Shown piece after piece: positions 31,710 through 40,338 of a DNA stretch of 64,000 nt. Below the pieces are notes generated by a model, which was given only the letters and a program-made list of their open reading frames with translations, was not told where the DNA came from and did no database searches. The position numbers and the translations under genes are program-made. Origin of the DNA: Hallerella sp963652365 (lineage in GTDB: Bacteria > Fibrobacterota > Fibrobacteria > Fibrobacterales > Fibrobacteraceae); assembly GCA_963652365.1 (NCBI GenBank), contig CAVJTH010000012.1:1-64000 (forward strand), given 5' to 3'. The stretch's first letter is position 1, and each line of letters begins with the position of its first letter.

Positions 31710-32564
31710 TTACGGCTCCCGCTTTCTCTTCGCTTCGACGCACCACCATTCGTCGCGGGTCTCTTCCGAAACGACTTCGAACTTGCAGTCCGCGAACCAG
31801 TCGAGAACATAGTTTTTTTCGAGAGTGAGCTGCCCTGTCAGAATAAAGGTGCCGTTCGAATCGAGCAGCCTTTCGACGTCATGACGCATGGGCCAGAATT
31901 CCGTTCGGATCATGTTGCATGCGATGCAGTCGAATCGGGCGCTTTCGTTGAATACGTCCAGGAATCCAAAAACCGCGTGGGCGTTTTGCGTCCGGTTTCT
32001 TTCGAAGTTTTCGGCGATGCAGGGGAGAGCGAGCCGGTCGATTTCCGTTCCGATGGAAAGTCTTGCGCCGAGCTTGTCGGCCAGCATCGAAAGGATGCCT
32101 GTTCCCGTTCCGATGTCGAGAAATGTCTTGCCCGCTAGATTCTGCCGTTCGATCATCCCGGCGATGAGGGCGGTCGTCGCATGATCCCCGGTGCCAAAGG
32201 CGCTTTTCGCTTCGAGTTCCAGCAGAATGGCGTCGCTTTCTTGCGGCGTAAAGCTTACCCAGGGCGGGCGTACCCACAGGCGTCGTGAAACATGGACGGG
32301 CGTCGCGCGGTCCTTCCACCAGCGATCCCAATCTCTTGCCGCTTCGTCTTCGACGGAAAAGGAATATTCGGGAAACCGGGAAACGATCGCGGTGCGTTTT
32401 TCCGCAGAGTCGGTATAGAAGCAAAAATCGGTCCGATCGGCGTTCGAACTTTCGAGTTCTTCCAGGGCTCCGACTCCCGCTTCCATCAAGTACAGCGTCG
32501 CCAGATCGTATTCGGACGTTTTGCAATGGCCTGTCGCCTTGTACCAAACTTCACTTGTCTGCAT
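31710..32564 (-). CDS. prmA: Ribosomal protein L11 methyltransferase family protein
   Basis: 284 codons. PrmA hallmarks are AFGTGDHATTALI (typically FGTGxHxTT) and the SAM loop LDIGTGTGILSM, with RPPWVSF just before. The family's substrate loop N-P-P-Y is replaced by NMI (CIACNMIRTEFWP), as in PrmA (usually NI). The N-terminal domain is divergent, so the substrate may be L11 or another protein. The start overlaps the EamA gene by 14 bases and the stop lies one base before hemE. Confidence 0.78.
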   Translation of the reverse strand: MQTSEVWYKATGHCKTSEYDLATLYLMEAGVGALEELESSNADRTDFCFYTDSAEKRTAIVSRFPEYSFSVEDEAARDWDRWWKDRATPVHVSRRLWVRPPWVSFTPQESDAILLELEAKSAFGTGDHATTALIAGMIERQNLAGKTFLDIGTGTGILSMLADKLGARLSIGTEIDRLALPCIAENFERNRTQNAHAVFGFLDVFNESARFDCIACNMIRTEFWPMRHDVERLLDSNGTFILTGQLTLEKNYVLDWFADCKFEVVSEETRDEWWCVEAKRKREP

Positions 32565-33420
32565 GGGACTTCCTCTGGAATGTTTTTTGAAGGACCTGGC
32601 GCGGGCTTGCGATAAAGAGGCTCGACCCCGCGACGACGAGAATGACGCTCGCGATTTTTGCCGGCGGAAACGGTTCCGAGAAGACGAACGCTCCGGCGAG
32701 AATGGGAACGACCGCTCCGATGGCCGCGCTGAAAGGGATTACGAAAAGGGCTCGTCCGCGCGAGAAGGCGACCTGCGTAAAGACGAATGCGGTCACATAG
32801 ACGATGAAAAACGCATAGAGCCGCACGTCGGAAGCCCAGAACAGGAGCTCGTTCCACGAAAGATCGATGCCTTTTTCCGTCGCGTCAATGGCGACGCTCT
32901 TGTAGAGAACGTCGGAAAGCCCGTAGCAGATTCCCATCACGATGGAATCGCTGACTTCGTTTCTGCGAAAGATCGCGTAGTTCGCACAGGCGAAAAGCGC
33001 CGCGCATCCAAAGAAGATCCAGAGAGCGAAAACGTTCTGGGTGCCGGCTGCCTCGTCGATTTCGAATGCGGCAAACAGAAGCCCGCACAGCACGCAGACG
33101 ATGGCGCAGACGATTCGGCGGTTGATCGGCTCCTTCAGGAAAATGCGCCCAAAAATGGCGGTGAGAACGGGATTCAGGGCGGAAATCGGCTTGACGAGGC
33201 TCAGGTTGTAAAGCGCCATTGCCGTGTAGTTTCCGATGTTTCCGATGGCCGAAAGGGAAAAACCCGTCCACCAGCGCCTGGAGGCGAGAAATCCCGCGAC
33301 AAAGCGGATCGGGTGACGGATGTCCGCCTTCTTTCCGGAAGACACCACGCCCGATTTCGAAAGGACGTTTCCGAATGCGAAGCAGACTGCCGCGGAAAGG
33401 GTAAGCGCAAAGAAGAGCAT
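32551..33420 (-). CDS. EamA/DMT-superfamily transporter
   Basis: 289 codons, about ten hydrophobic helices in two EamA repeats, the first ending in LNPVLTAIFGRIFLKEPINRR and the second in IPFSAAIGAVVPILAGAFVFSEPFPPAK, the two repeat signatures. These inner membrane proteins usually export small metabolites such as amino acids or nucleosides; the substrate cannot be read. It starts directly after the transglycosylase stop (no gap) and overlaps prmA by 14 bases. Confidence 0.8.
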   Translation of the reverse strand: MLFFALTLSAAVCFAFGNVLSKSGVVSSGKKADIRHPIRFVAGFLASRRWWTGFSLSAIGNIGNYTAMALYNLSLVKPISALNPVLTAIFGRIFLKEPINRRIVCAIVCVLCGLLFAAFEIDEAAGTQNVFALWIFFGCAALFACANYAIFRRNEVSDSIVMGICYGLSDVLYKSVAIDATEKGIDLSWNELLFWASDVRLYAFFIVYVTAFVFTQVAFSRGRALFVIPFSAAIGAVVPILAGAFVFSEPFPPAKIASVILVVAGSSLFIASPRQVLQKTFQRKSHADK

Positions 33421-35667
33421 CTAGCGATTCCAGACTTCCGTATAGACCCAGTAGTTTCCGAGAACGCGCTTCACGTAATCGCGGGTTTCCCAGTAGCTGA
33501 TTTCTTCGGCGCGCAGATCCCATGGCAGCGACTTGCCTTCGGATTGCCAGCGCCTTGCCGGCTTGGGTCCCGCATTGTAGTTCGCGAGAACATACATCGG
33601 ATCGTTTTCGTACGAGACGAGGAGGTCCTTTAGATAGCGGGTTCCCAGGCGGATGTTCATGTAGGGATTGTAGAGAAGGTTTTGCGAAAACGGCGAAATG
33701 CCTTCCAGCTTCGCGAGAGTCTTTGCCGTGGGAGGAATGATCTGCAAAAGTCCGCAGGCGTTTGCCGGGCTCGTGATCAGGTAGTTGAACGTGGATTCCT
33801 GCCGCATGACGCTATACACGAAATACGGATCGATCGAGGAATCCGCGGCGGCATAGACCTTGTCCTTGAACGGCATCGGGTAGAGAACCTTCATCACGTT
33901 TCGAGGCGCGTCTCCGAGATATTTGCGCGGAATGGCGTTCTGGAATGTTCGGGCCAGGGCATATCCCTGGATCAGCTCGTCGTTCGCGAGAAACAGCGCC
34001 GCGTAGCTGTAGAGAAAATCCAGACGCGACTTGTTCTTCTTCTTGGCGAAGTAGAAAATGTCGTAAGCTTCTTCGGCAAATCCCAGCTCTAGAAGTCGCT
34101 TGACCCTTTGGTAGCGGGCTTCGCTGTGCGATGTGTCGGCACGTCCGCCCTGGACCGTCTGGATCCAGCGAATCGTGGCGGAATCGGACATGTCCTGCGG
34201 AGCGAGCCATGGAACGGATGCGGAATCCAGAAGACCGCTTTCCACCAGCTTGACGCGCGACCGGTGCGCATAGTAGCCGACCGGAAAGTCGCGAATGCAG
34301 TCAAGGTAGGCTTCCTTCGCCTCTTCGCGCTTTTCCTGGGAAAGGTAGATGTCGCCGAGGAACATGCGGGCACCGCTCGAACTCCACAGATAGTCTTCGT
34401 CTTTCGCCTTTTGAAAGTGCACGATTGCGGAGTCGATCATCTTTTGCTTGTAATAGCAAAGCGCGATCCGGAATTCGGCCCATTTCTTCTTGTTGCTCTG
34501 CTTGAACTTCGGGTTGTTCAGGGAATCGTAGCTGGCGATCGCCTCGGCGAACATTTCCTTTTGCTCGAATTCGAATGCGCGGACCCAGATGTTGTTGGCG
34601 TTCTGGAGCGTGTAGCGGAACTTTTCCTGGAAGAGCGAATCGATCTGGCTTGCCTGCTCGTTCATCTTGCCTGCGCGGTATAGGCGTACAAGGGATTGCA
34701 GCCACGTGGCGCGCGCTTCGACGCTATCGACGAGAAAACGGTAAGCCTCGATGGCGAGCGAATCGTTCTTTAGGCTTTTGTAGGCGGCGGCGCGTTTTTC
34801 CCAGAGCGAAATCCTTGTCTTTAGGGAAAGCGTGCTCGGTGGAAGCTTCCAGAGAATCGAGTCTTCCGCGGTCTTGAGAACGGGCCTTTTTGCCGAGTCC
34901 CTTGCGGGAGCCTTTGCCGCGTCCAGCGCAAGGATGGAATCGACGAGAACGGAACATTCCTTGTGAAAGCCCTTGCTGCACAGACGATTCGCATAGGTAA
35001 TCTTTTCGTCCAGGGTTTCGGCGGGAGACAGAGCCCGAATTCTCCGGAGAGCTTCCCAGGCGGCGTCTCCATATTCCGAAGGGTGCGCGATGACGTAGAG
35101 ATAGGCCTTTTTCGCCGCCTTGAAATGTCGCGCCTGTTCGAGCAGAACGCCTTTTCGGTAGCGCAGCTTCGGTTCTCGCGGATCGTCGCCGTAGCTTTTC
35201 AGAAAGGCGTCGATCGAGTCCGCCTTCGCCTTGGGCTTTATCTTGGGGTCTTCTAGCGCAAGGTCCAGCCGGACGCGGTCGGCAAATTCCTTCCAGTCGG
35301 GGGAATCCGAAAACCTGCGGTCGCCTTCGTCGAGAGTCCTTTTCGCCTTTTCGTATTGCCTTTCCTCGAATTCCGAACGGGCGATTCGGGAGAGAATGCT
35401 CTTGTCGATGCTCGTGTCCCTGCCGATGAGCTTGCGGTATGCGGAAAGGGACTTGGCGAAATCTCCATGGTAGAAGGATGCCGCGGCACAGGCGAAGTCT
35501 TTTTCGATGCCTTCGGGAAGCGTGTCGCAGTTCGTCTGGCTGCGATTGAAGCGGATGACCTTGTTCTGAAAATCGAAGCCGGAAACAAGCTCTTCCCTGG
35601 AAGGAGCTTCCTTCGCCTGGAGAACCGTGCAGACGCAAAGGGCAAGAAGAAAAAGTCGTTTAGGCAT
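33421..35667 (-). CDS. Lytic transglycosylase with TPR-like solenoid (Slt70-like)
   Basis: 748 codons. A signal peptide (to about residue 18, LQA|KEAPS) precedes a long alpha-helical superhelix of TPR-like repeats, then an SLT domain (about 610-748) with the catalytic Glu in YSVMRQESTFN, the GLLQIIPPTAK block, NIRLGTRYLKDLL and VLANYNAGP. This matches Slt70 architecture: a periplasmic enzyme cutting peptidoglycan glycan strands with 1,6-anhydro products. ATG 35667 lies inside the end of ptsI (8-base overlap) and was chosen because it gives a good signal peptide. Confidence 0.87.
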   Translation of the reverse strand: MPKRLFLLALCVCTVLQAKEAPSREELVSGFDFQNKVIRFNRSQTNCDTLPEGIEKDFACAAASFYHGDFAKSLSAYRKLIGRDTSIDKSILSRIARSEFEERQYEKAKRTLDEGDRRFSDSPDWKEFADRVRLDLALEDPKIKPKAKADSIDAFLKSYGDDPREPKLRYRKGVLLEQARHFKAAKKAYLYVIAHPSEYGDAAWEALRRIRALSPAETLDEKITYANRLCSKGFHKECSVLVDSILALDAAKAPARDSAKRPVLKTAEDSILWKLPPSTLSLKTRISLWEKRAAAYKSLKNDSLAIEAYRFLVDSVEARATWLQSLVRLYRAGKMNEQASQIDSLFQEKFRYTLQNANNIWVRAFEFEQKEMFAEAIASYDSLNNPKFKQSNKKKWAEFRIALCYYKQKMIDSAIVHFQKAKDEDYLWSSSGARMFLGDIYLSQEKREEAKEAYLDCIRDFPVGYYAHRSRVKLVESGLLDSASVPWLAPQDMSDSATIRWIQTVQGGRADTSHSEARYQRVKRLLELGFAEEAYDIFYFAKKKNKSRLDFLYSYAALFLANDELIQGYALARTFQNAIPRKYLGDAPRNVMKVLYPMPFKDKVYAAADSSIDPYFVYSVMRQESTFNYLITSPANACGLLQIIPPTAKTLAKLEGISPFSQNLLYNPYMNIRLGTRYLKDLLVSYENDPMYVLANYNAGPKPARRWQSEGKSLPWDLRAEEISYWETRDYVKRVLGNYWVYTEVWNR

Positions 35668-37483
35668 CTTTGTCCAGCGGGTTCTTGACATCGTGCGACG
35701 TGATGAAGCTCGAAATCCCGAGATCGATGATCATCTGCAGGTATTTCTGCCGAAGGTAGCGATTGACGCTCGCCGCCGTATCCATCTTGAGAACGGTCCG
35801 CGCGGTCGCCTTGACGTCTTCGTAGTTTACGGAGCGAATGATTTTCTTGCATTCCATGATGCTCCACGGCGTCATGGAAAGTTCATCGACGCCCAGCCCG
35901 ACAAGGACAAGGGTCGATAGCGGATCCGAGCTCATTTCGCCGCAGACGCATACGGGAATTCCCTCGTGATGGGCTGCCCGGACGGTTCGGTCGATCATGT
36001 TGAGAACCGCGGGATGGTGAGGTTCGAACAGGTTCGCGATGAGTTCGTTGGTACGGTCAACGGCGAGCGTGAACTGGATAAGGTCGTTCGTGCCGATGCT
36101 GAAGAAATCGACTTCCTTGGCGAGCACATCGACCATCATGACGGCGGCGGGAACCTCGATCATGCAGCCGAGCTTTACTTCTGGCAGGGTGTAGCCTTCG
36201 TTGAGAAGCGTGGTCCGGCATTCCTGGTAGAGCTTCTTCGCTTCGCGCAGTTCGTTTACGCTGCTGATCATGGGAAACATGATGCGCAAGTGTCCCGACC
36301 GGCTGGCGAGAAGCAGTGCGCGCAGCTGCTCCTTGAAAAGGTCCTTGCGGGAAAGACACACGCGGATGGATCGCCATCCCATGAACGGATTTGCCTCGTC
36401 CGTCGCGGAAATGTCCGACACGAGCTTGTCTCCGCCCGCATCGAGCGTTCTGATGACGACCGGGTACGGATCGAGCCGTTTCAAGATGTGCGCATAGGCG
36501 GCGGCCTGTTCTTCGCAGGTCGGCGTTCCCTTTCGAAAGAACAGAAACTCCGAGCGGTAGAGACCGATTCCCGTCGCCCCGAAGTCGAGAACGGATTCCG
36601 ATTCGATGGGAAGCTCGATGTTCGCCTGGAGCGTGATGTACTTGCCGTCGAGCGTCATCGGCTCGAGCTGCCGCATCGTGAAAAGTTCCTGCTTCTGCTT
36701 GTTGTAAACGGCGAGCTTTTCCTTGAAGCGGTTCAGGTCGTCTTCGTTTGGGTTGATGATGACCATGCCGCCCGTACCGTCGATGAAGAGCGAATCGTCT
36801 TCTTCGACGAGCAGGGAAATGTTGCGCAGGCCGGAAACCGCCGGAAGCTGCATCGCCCGGGCGAGAATCGAAATGTGGCTTGTCCGTCCGCCGATATCCG
36901 TGGCGAACCCGAGAACCTCGTCCTTCTCGATGGACATCAGCATGCCCGGGGTGAGCTCGTGCGAAACGATGATCGCCTGGCCCGAGGATTTTCTTTCGGC
37001 GCGCTTCGGAGCCGTTTCGTCAAGCGCGGAAAGCAGCCGGTTGTAAAGCTCCTTCAGATCCGAGGAGCGTTCCCGCATGATTTCGCTCTTGCTGTTCTCG
37101 AACTGCGTGATCAGGGCGGAAAGCGTACTGTGAACCGCCCAGCGCGCGTTGTGGGCTTCCTTGCGGATGCTCGAAACGATAGGCGAAAGCAGCATGGAAT
37201 CCTTGAGCATCATCAGGTGGGAATCGAAGATCCGGCTTTCGCTTTCCCCGAGACGCTCCGTCGTCACCTTCTTCAGTTCCTCGATATCTTTCGCGGTCGT
37301 TTCCACGGCCTTGACGAAGCGCTCTTCTTCGGCGGCGAGTGCGCTTTCCGGAAGCGCGGAAGAATCCAGGGAAAACTTCCGGCTTTCGATCTTTCGGATA
37401 TGCCCGTAGGCGTAGCCGGGAGACGCGGCCACTCCGACAAGGACTGTGCGGATTTTCTGCTTCTCAGCCGTTTTGGTCTTCAT
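35660..37483 (-). CDS. ptsI: Phosphoenolpyruvate-protein phosphotransferase (enzyme I)
   Basis: 607 codons, somewhat longer than the usual 570-580. The phospho-histidine is His203 in ATDIGGRTSHISILARAM; the PEP-binding domain shows GIGLYRSEFLF and the active-site Cys segment VPVCVCGEMSSDP. It transfers phosphate from PEP to HPr. It overlaps ptsH by 20 bases. No sugar-specific enzyme II or HPr kinase gene lies in the window, so the pair may serve regulation and not sugar uptake; that is inference. Confidence 0.92.
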   Translation of the reverse strand: MKTKTAEKQKIRTVLVGVAASPGYAYGHIRKIESRKFSLDSSALPESALAAEEERFVKAVETTAKDIEELKKVTTERLGESESRIFDSHLMMLKDSMLLSPIVSSIRKEAHNARWAVHSTLSALITQFENSKSEIMRERSSDLKELYNRLLSALDETAPKRAERKSSGQAIIVSHELTPGMLMSIEKDEVLGFATDIGGRTSHISILARAMQLPAVSGLRNISLLVEEDDSLFIDGTGGMVIINPNEDDLNRFKEKLAVYNKQKQELFTMRQLEPMTLDGKYITLQANIELPIESESVLDFGATGIGLYRSEFLFFRKGTPTCEEQAAAYAHILKRLDPYPVVIRTLDAGGDKLVSDISATDEANPFMGWRSIRVCLSRKDLFKEQLRALLLASRSGHLRIMFPMISSVNELREAKKLYQECRTTLLNEGYTLPEVKLGCMIEVPAAVMMVDVLAKEVDFFSIGTNDLIQFTLAVDRTNELIANLFEPHHPAVLNMIDRTVRAAHHEGIPVCVCGEMSSDPLSTLVLVGLGVDELSMTPWSIMECKKIIRSVNYEDVKATARTVLKMDTAASVNRYLRQKYLQMIIDLGISSFITSHDVKNPLDKDA

Positions 37484-37739
37484 GGAAATTTTCGCGGAAA
37501 AGTTGTTCGAGCTGGTCGAGAACCTGTTCTTCGTCTTCGCCGCTTGCGATGAACTTCACGGTGGAACCCGGCGTGATGGCGAGCATCATCACGTTGAGGA
37601 TGCTCTTGGCGTTCACCTTGGTTCCTTCGTATTCCAAGGAAATGTCGCTACTGGATTTTCCGGTGATATCCACAATCATTCCCGCCGGACGCGCGTGTAC
37701 GCCGAGCTTGTTTGTGACAACGATTTCTCTGCTATGCAT
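37464..37739 (-). CDS. ptsH: Phosphocarrier protein HPr
   Basis: 91 codons. His15 in KLGVHARPAG is the catalytic phospho-acceptor. Ser46 in AKSILNVMMLA sits exactly where Gram-positive-type HPr is phosphorylated by HPr kinase, although the usual SIMGVMML reads SILNVMML here. The protein carries phosphate from enzyme I. The gene lies 16 nt after the MCE gene and overlaps ptsI by 20 bases. Confidence 0.92.
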   Translation of the reverse strand: MHSREIVVTNKLGVHARPAGMIVDITGKSSSDISLEYEGTKVNAKSILNVMMLAITPGSTVKFIASGEDEEQVLDQLEQLFRENFHEDQNG

Positions 37740-37755
37740 AGGTTACCCGATAAGG

Positions 37756-38664
37756 CTAGAAAAGGTCCAGGTTGACGTCGAGACCGTCCTGGAGTATGAT
37801 TTTGAAGAGACTGTCTGCGGAGTGCAGCGTCGTGACCAGGTCGTCATGAAGCGTCCGGTCGTTCAGGAGGATTCCCGCCGTGTTGTCCCTTGTCTGCAAT
37901 TTCCTGGTGATGCCCGCGAGTCGATCGGTAACGGAATCCAGCTTCCCGATGACGTTTCCCGCGTCTTCCATGAGGCCGCTTGCGCCTGTCAATAGCTCTC
38001 CGATGGGCGCGGACGTCGTGTCGAGCAGCGCGTTTACCTTGGTGGTCGCCGAGTTGAGGTTGTCCAGGCTCTTTCTTATCTGCGGATCCGCATCGGCGAG
38101 CATTCGCGAAAGTCTGTCTTCCAGACTTTCCGCCTTGTCCATCATCGTCTTGAACTGCTTGCGGAATTCGGGGTTTGCGATGGTGGAATCCATGACCTGG
38201 TGAACAGACGTGATGAGAATCTTTGTCGAATCGATGATTTCTCCGGCAAGGCCCAGCGCCTCTGCGATTCCCGCATCGAACTGTCCGTCGATCGTGTCGC
38301 CCGGAGCGTAATGTTCCGCGGAATCGTGCAGGATGATTCCTATCTGCCGCTCGCCCATGATGCCGATGTTCTGCACCCGGATTTCGGATCCGACCGGAAT
38401 CTTCACGTCGTTCCGGATTCGGACGATGACCAGTACGCGGTTTCCCGACAGGTAGATGTTTTCGACCTTTCCGAGCTTGACGCCGTTGATTTTCACCGGG
38501 TCGTCAAGCGTCAATGTGCTCACTTGCGGAAAGCGCAGGCAGTACGTATCGAAGACTTCGCGCGGATCCTTGTCGTTCAGAAAGAACAGCCCGAAAATCA
38601 GAATGATGATGGACAGCAGAACGACTAGTCCGACGGCGAGATATAAACTGGTATTCTTTTTCAT
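37756..38664 (-). CDS. MCE-family (MlaD-like) lipid transport protein
   Basis: 302 codons. One N-terminal transmembrane helix (residues 8-29), an MCE domain (about 38-115: FPQVSTLTLDDPVKINGVKLGKV ... VQNIGIMGERQIGI), and a long helical, partly coiled-coil C-terminus. MlaD-type proteins form hexameric rings attached to an ABC transporter that moves phospholipids between membranes. The matching MlaE permease in this window is 13 kb away (51715) on the other strand, and no MlaF ATPase is visible. Start ATG 38664 was chosen over an upstream TTG. Confidence 0.83.
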   Translation of the reverse strand: MKKNTSLYLAVGLVVLLSIIILIFGLFFLNDKDPREVFDTYCLRFPQVSTLTLDDPVKINGVKLGKVENIYLSGNRVLVIVRIRNDVKIPVGSEIRVQNIGIMGERQIGIILHDSAEHYAPGDTIDGQFDAGIAEALGLAGEIIDSTKILITSVHQVMDSTIANPEFRKQFKTMMDKAESLEDRLSRMLADADPQIRKSLDNLNSATTKVNALLDTTSAPIGELLTGASGLMEDAGNVIGKLDSVTDRLAGITRKLQTRDNTAGILLNDRTLHDDLVTTLHSADSLFKIILQDGLDVNLDLF

Positions 38665-38682
38665 CGCAAAAGTCAATTTAGT

Positions 38683-39363
38683 TTATTCGTCAATGCGCTT
38701 GACGGAACTCGAAGCGCTTTCGTCGTTTAAGTGCCGCTTGAGCCAGTCGAGGAGAAGCGCGTCGCGTTCTTCGGGGGGGAGGGTGTATGTTTCCCGGCCC
38801 CTTTGCCTCATGAAATGGTCCAGGTAGCACATCAGAACGCCCCCGGCCACGGAAACGTTCATGGATTCCGTAATTCCGTATTGGGGAAGCTTGAACTCCG
38901 CGTCTGCGGCGGCAAGCGTGTCGGGATGGTTTCCCGTGAATTCGCTTCCGAGGTAGAAAGCCGTCGGTTTCGAAAGGTCCAGGTCCAGAACGGAGTTCTC
39001 CGTGTTGGTGCTCGCGACCGCGATTCGGTAGCCTTTGTTTCGAAGATGTTCCAGGCAGGCCTTGCGTTTTTTATACAGGTAGATGTCCATCCACTTGATG
39101 GAGCCTTTCAAGATGGACTTGTTGATCTTGTACGGGTTCACTTCTTCGATGACGTGGACGTCTTCCAGCCCAAAGACTTCCGCCGTGCGGATCACCGCGG
39201 AAATGTTGTGCGGGTCGAAAAGATCTTCGAGCACCATGCAGAAATGCCGTGTGCGATTCTGGACGACCTTGAACAGAAGGTCGCGACGATGCTCGGTGAT
39301 TCGCGGCAAGAGCTCTTCGATTTTCGCCTGCATTTCCGGAGAGGAATAGTTGTAGTTTGACAT
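38683..39363 (-). CDS. SpoU-type tRNA/rRNA 2'-O-methyltransferase (TrmH-like)
   Basis: 226 codons. The trefoil-knot SPOUT motifs are FCMVLEDLFDPHNISAVIRTAEVFG (motif 1), AFYLGSEFTGN (motif 2, usually LGxExxG) and LPQYGITESMNVSVAGGVLMCY (motif 3, with the SLNVSxA-type signature). The N- and C-terminal extensions resemble TrmH, which methylates G18 in tRNA D-loops. The exact RNA target is inferred. It starts 9 nt after the preceding gene's stop and ends 19 nt before the MCE start. Confidence 0.82.
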   Translation of the reverse strand: MSNYNYSSPEMQAKIEELLPRITEHRRDLLFKVVQNRTRHFCMVLEDLFDPHNISAVIRTAEVFGLEDVHVIEEVNPYKINKSILKGSIKWMDIYLYKKRKACLEHLRNKGYRIAVASTNTENSVLDLDLSKPTAFYLGSEFTGNHPDTLAAADAEFKLPQYGITESMNVSVAGGVLMCYLDHFMRQRGRETYTLPPEERDALLLDWLKRHLNDESASSSVKRIDE

Positions 39364-39371
39364 AGGGCTTT

Positions 39372-40331
39372 CTATTTTCCTGGTTTCGTCTGTTTGAAGA
39401 TCATCGGGGTTTCCGTGACAAAGACAGGTCTTTGCCGTTGCGCGTTCGTTCGCTTTTCGACGGCGTCGCCGACTGTCCATTTGAGCTTTCCCGCGGCGAC
39501 TTCCCGGAACTCGGCAAGTTCCTTCGCGTAGCGTGGACTCTTGAGGAGTGAAGACGTATCGACCGGCGCGTGGTTTCCCGCAACGTAGCTTTCGGAAGAT
39601 TCCGAAATGTTCCGGATGATTTCCGCAATCTTGGAATTGACCACGTCGCGGAAGAATCCCATTTTCATGATGGAATTGAGAACGGCGTTCGCCGGAAAGA
39701 CGATGGCCTTGAACCGGTAGCGTGTCTGTCCGTTCGCCGAATCGGGATGCATGTCCAGGACCGCGACCGCGATTCCGTGCAGATTCCATTTCAGGATCTT
39801 GCAGCGTCCGCTCCCGTAGAAAACGTTGTGAAAGCCTTTTCCCGTTCCCGCGCTGTCCTGGAGAACCCAGTAGAAATCCCCGAAGAGATGCCCGCCGTTG
39901 TTCCCGCTGAAAAGCCTCTGGTTTGCGGAATTGTAGTGAATCGTATATTCGGTTCCCTGGAAGAGATTGACAAGAACTGTCGTAAACGGGAAATGGTCGA
40001 AGAGGTAGCTCATCATGTCGCCGCTCACGGGAAGCTTTCCCTCGGCTTCATAGATGACCCGGTAGCGGTTCCCGAGATGTCCAAAGATTTCGAAGGTGAC
40101 GGGGCTTCGCAGATCGATCCCTCGACCCTTCAGGTCGTCAAAGGGCGCACAGAAGTCCCTGTCGTATTCGATGTCCTTGACGGGGGCGAGTTCTTTTTCG
40201 GAGCATTGCGGAAGGATGATCCCGAGGCACTCCCTTGTCGCTGCGCAGGCGTTGTGCCGAAGAGCGTCCCTTGTCTCTGCGGCGCTTGCGAGAGAGAGAA
40301 GTGCGAAAAGGAGAAAGAGAGAGAATTTCAA
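39372..40331 (-). CDS. Secreted protein of unknown function
   Basis: 319 codons with a clear signal peptide (residues 1-18, ending ASA|AET). Three cysteines follow in the first 50 mature residues. The middle is beta-rich and aromatic (YEAEGKLPVSGDMMSYLFDHFPFTT, TEYTIHYNSAN, NNGGHLFGDFYWVL), possibly a lipid- or START-like binding fold, but I do not recognise it with any confidence. It sits between the M16 peptidases and trmH, in the same tight run of genes. Confidence 0.65.
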   Translation of the reverse strand: MKFSLFLLFALLSLASAAETRDALRHNACAATRECLGIILPQCSEKELAPVKDIEYDRDFCAPFDDLKGRGIDLRSPVTFEIFGHLGNRYRVIYEAEGKLPVSGDMMSYLFDHFPFTTVLVNLFQGTEYTIHYNSANQRLFSGNNGGHLFGDFYWVLQDSAGTGKGFHNVFYGSGRCKILKWNLHGIAVAVLDMHPDSANGQTRYRFKAIVFPANAVLNSIMKMGFFRDVVNSKIAEIIRNISESSESYVAGNHAPVDTSSLLKSPRYAKELAEFREVAAGKLKWTVGDAVEKRTNAQRQRPVFVTETPMIFKQTKPGK

Positions 40332-40338
40332 CCGCGAC

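Noticed and set aside
39364..39789. N-terminal extension of the TrmH-like gene
   Set aside because: It overlaps a well-supported secreted-protein gene in another frame of the same strand; ATG 39363 gives a normal TrmH start.
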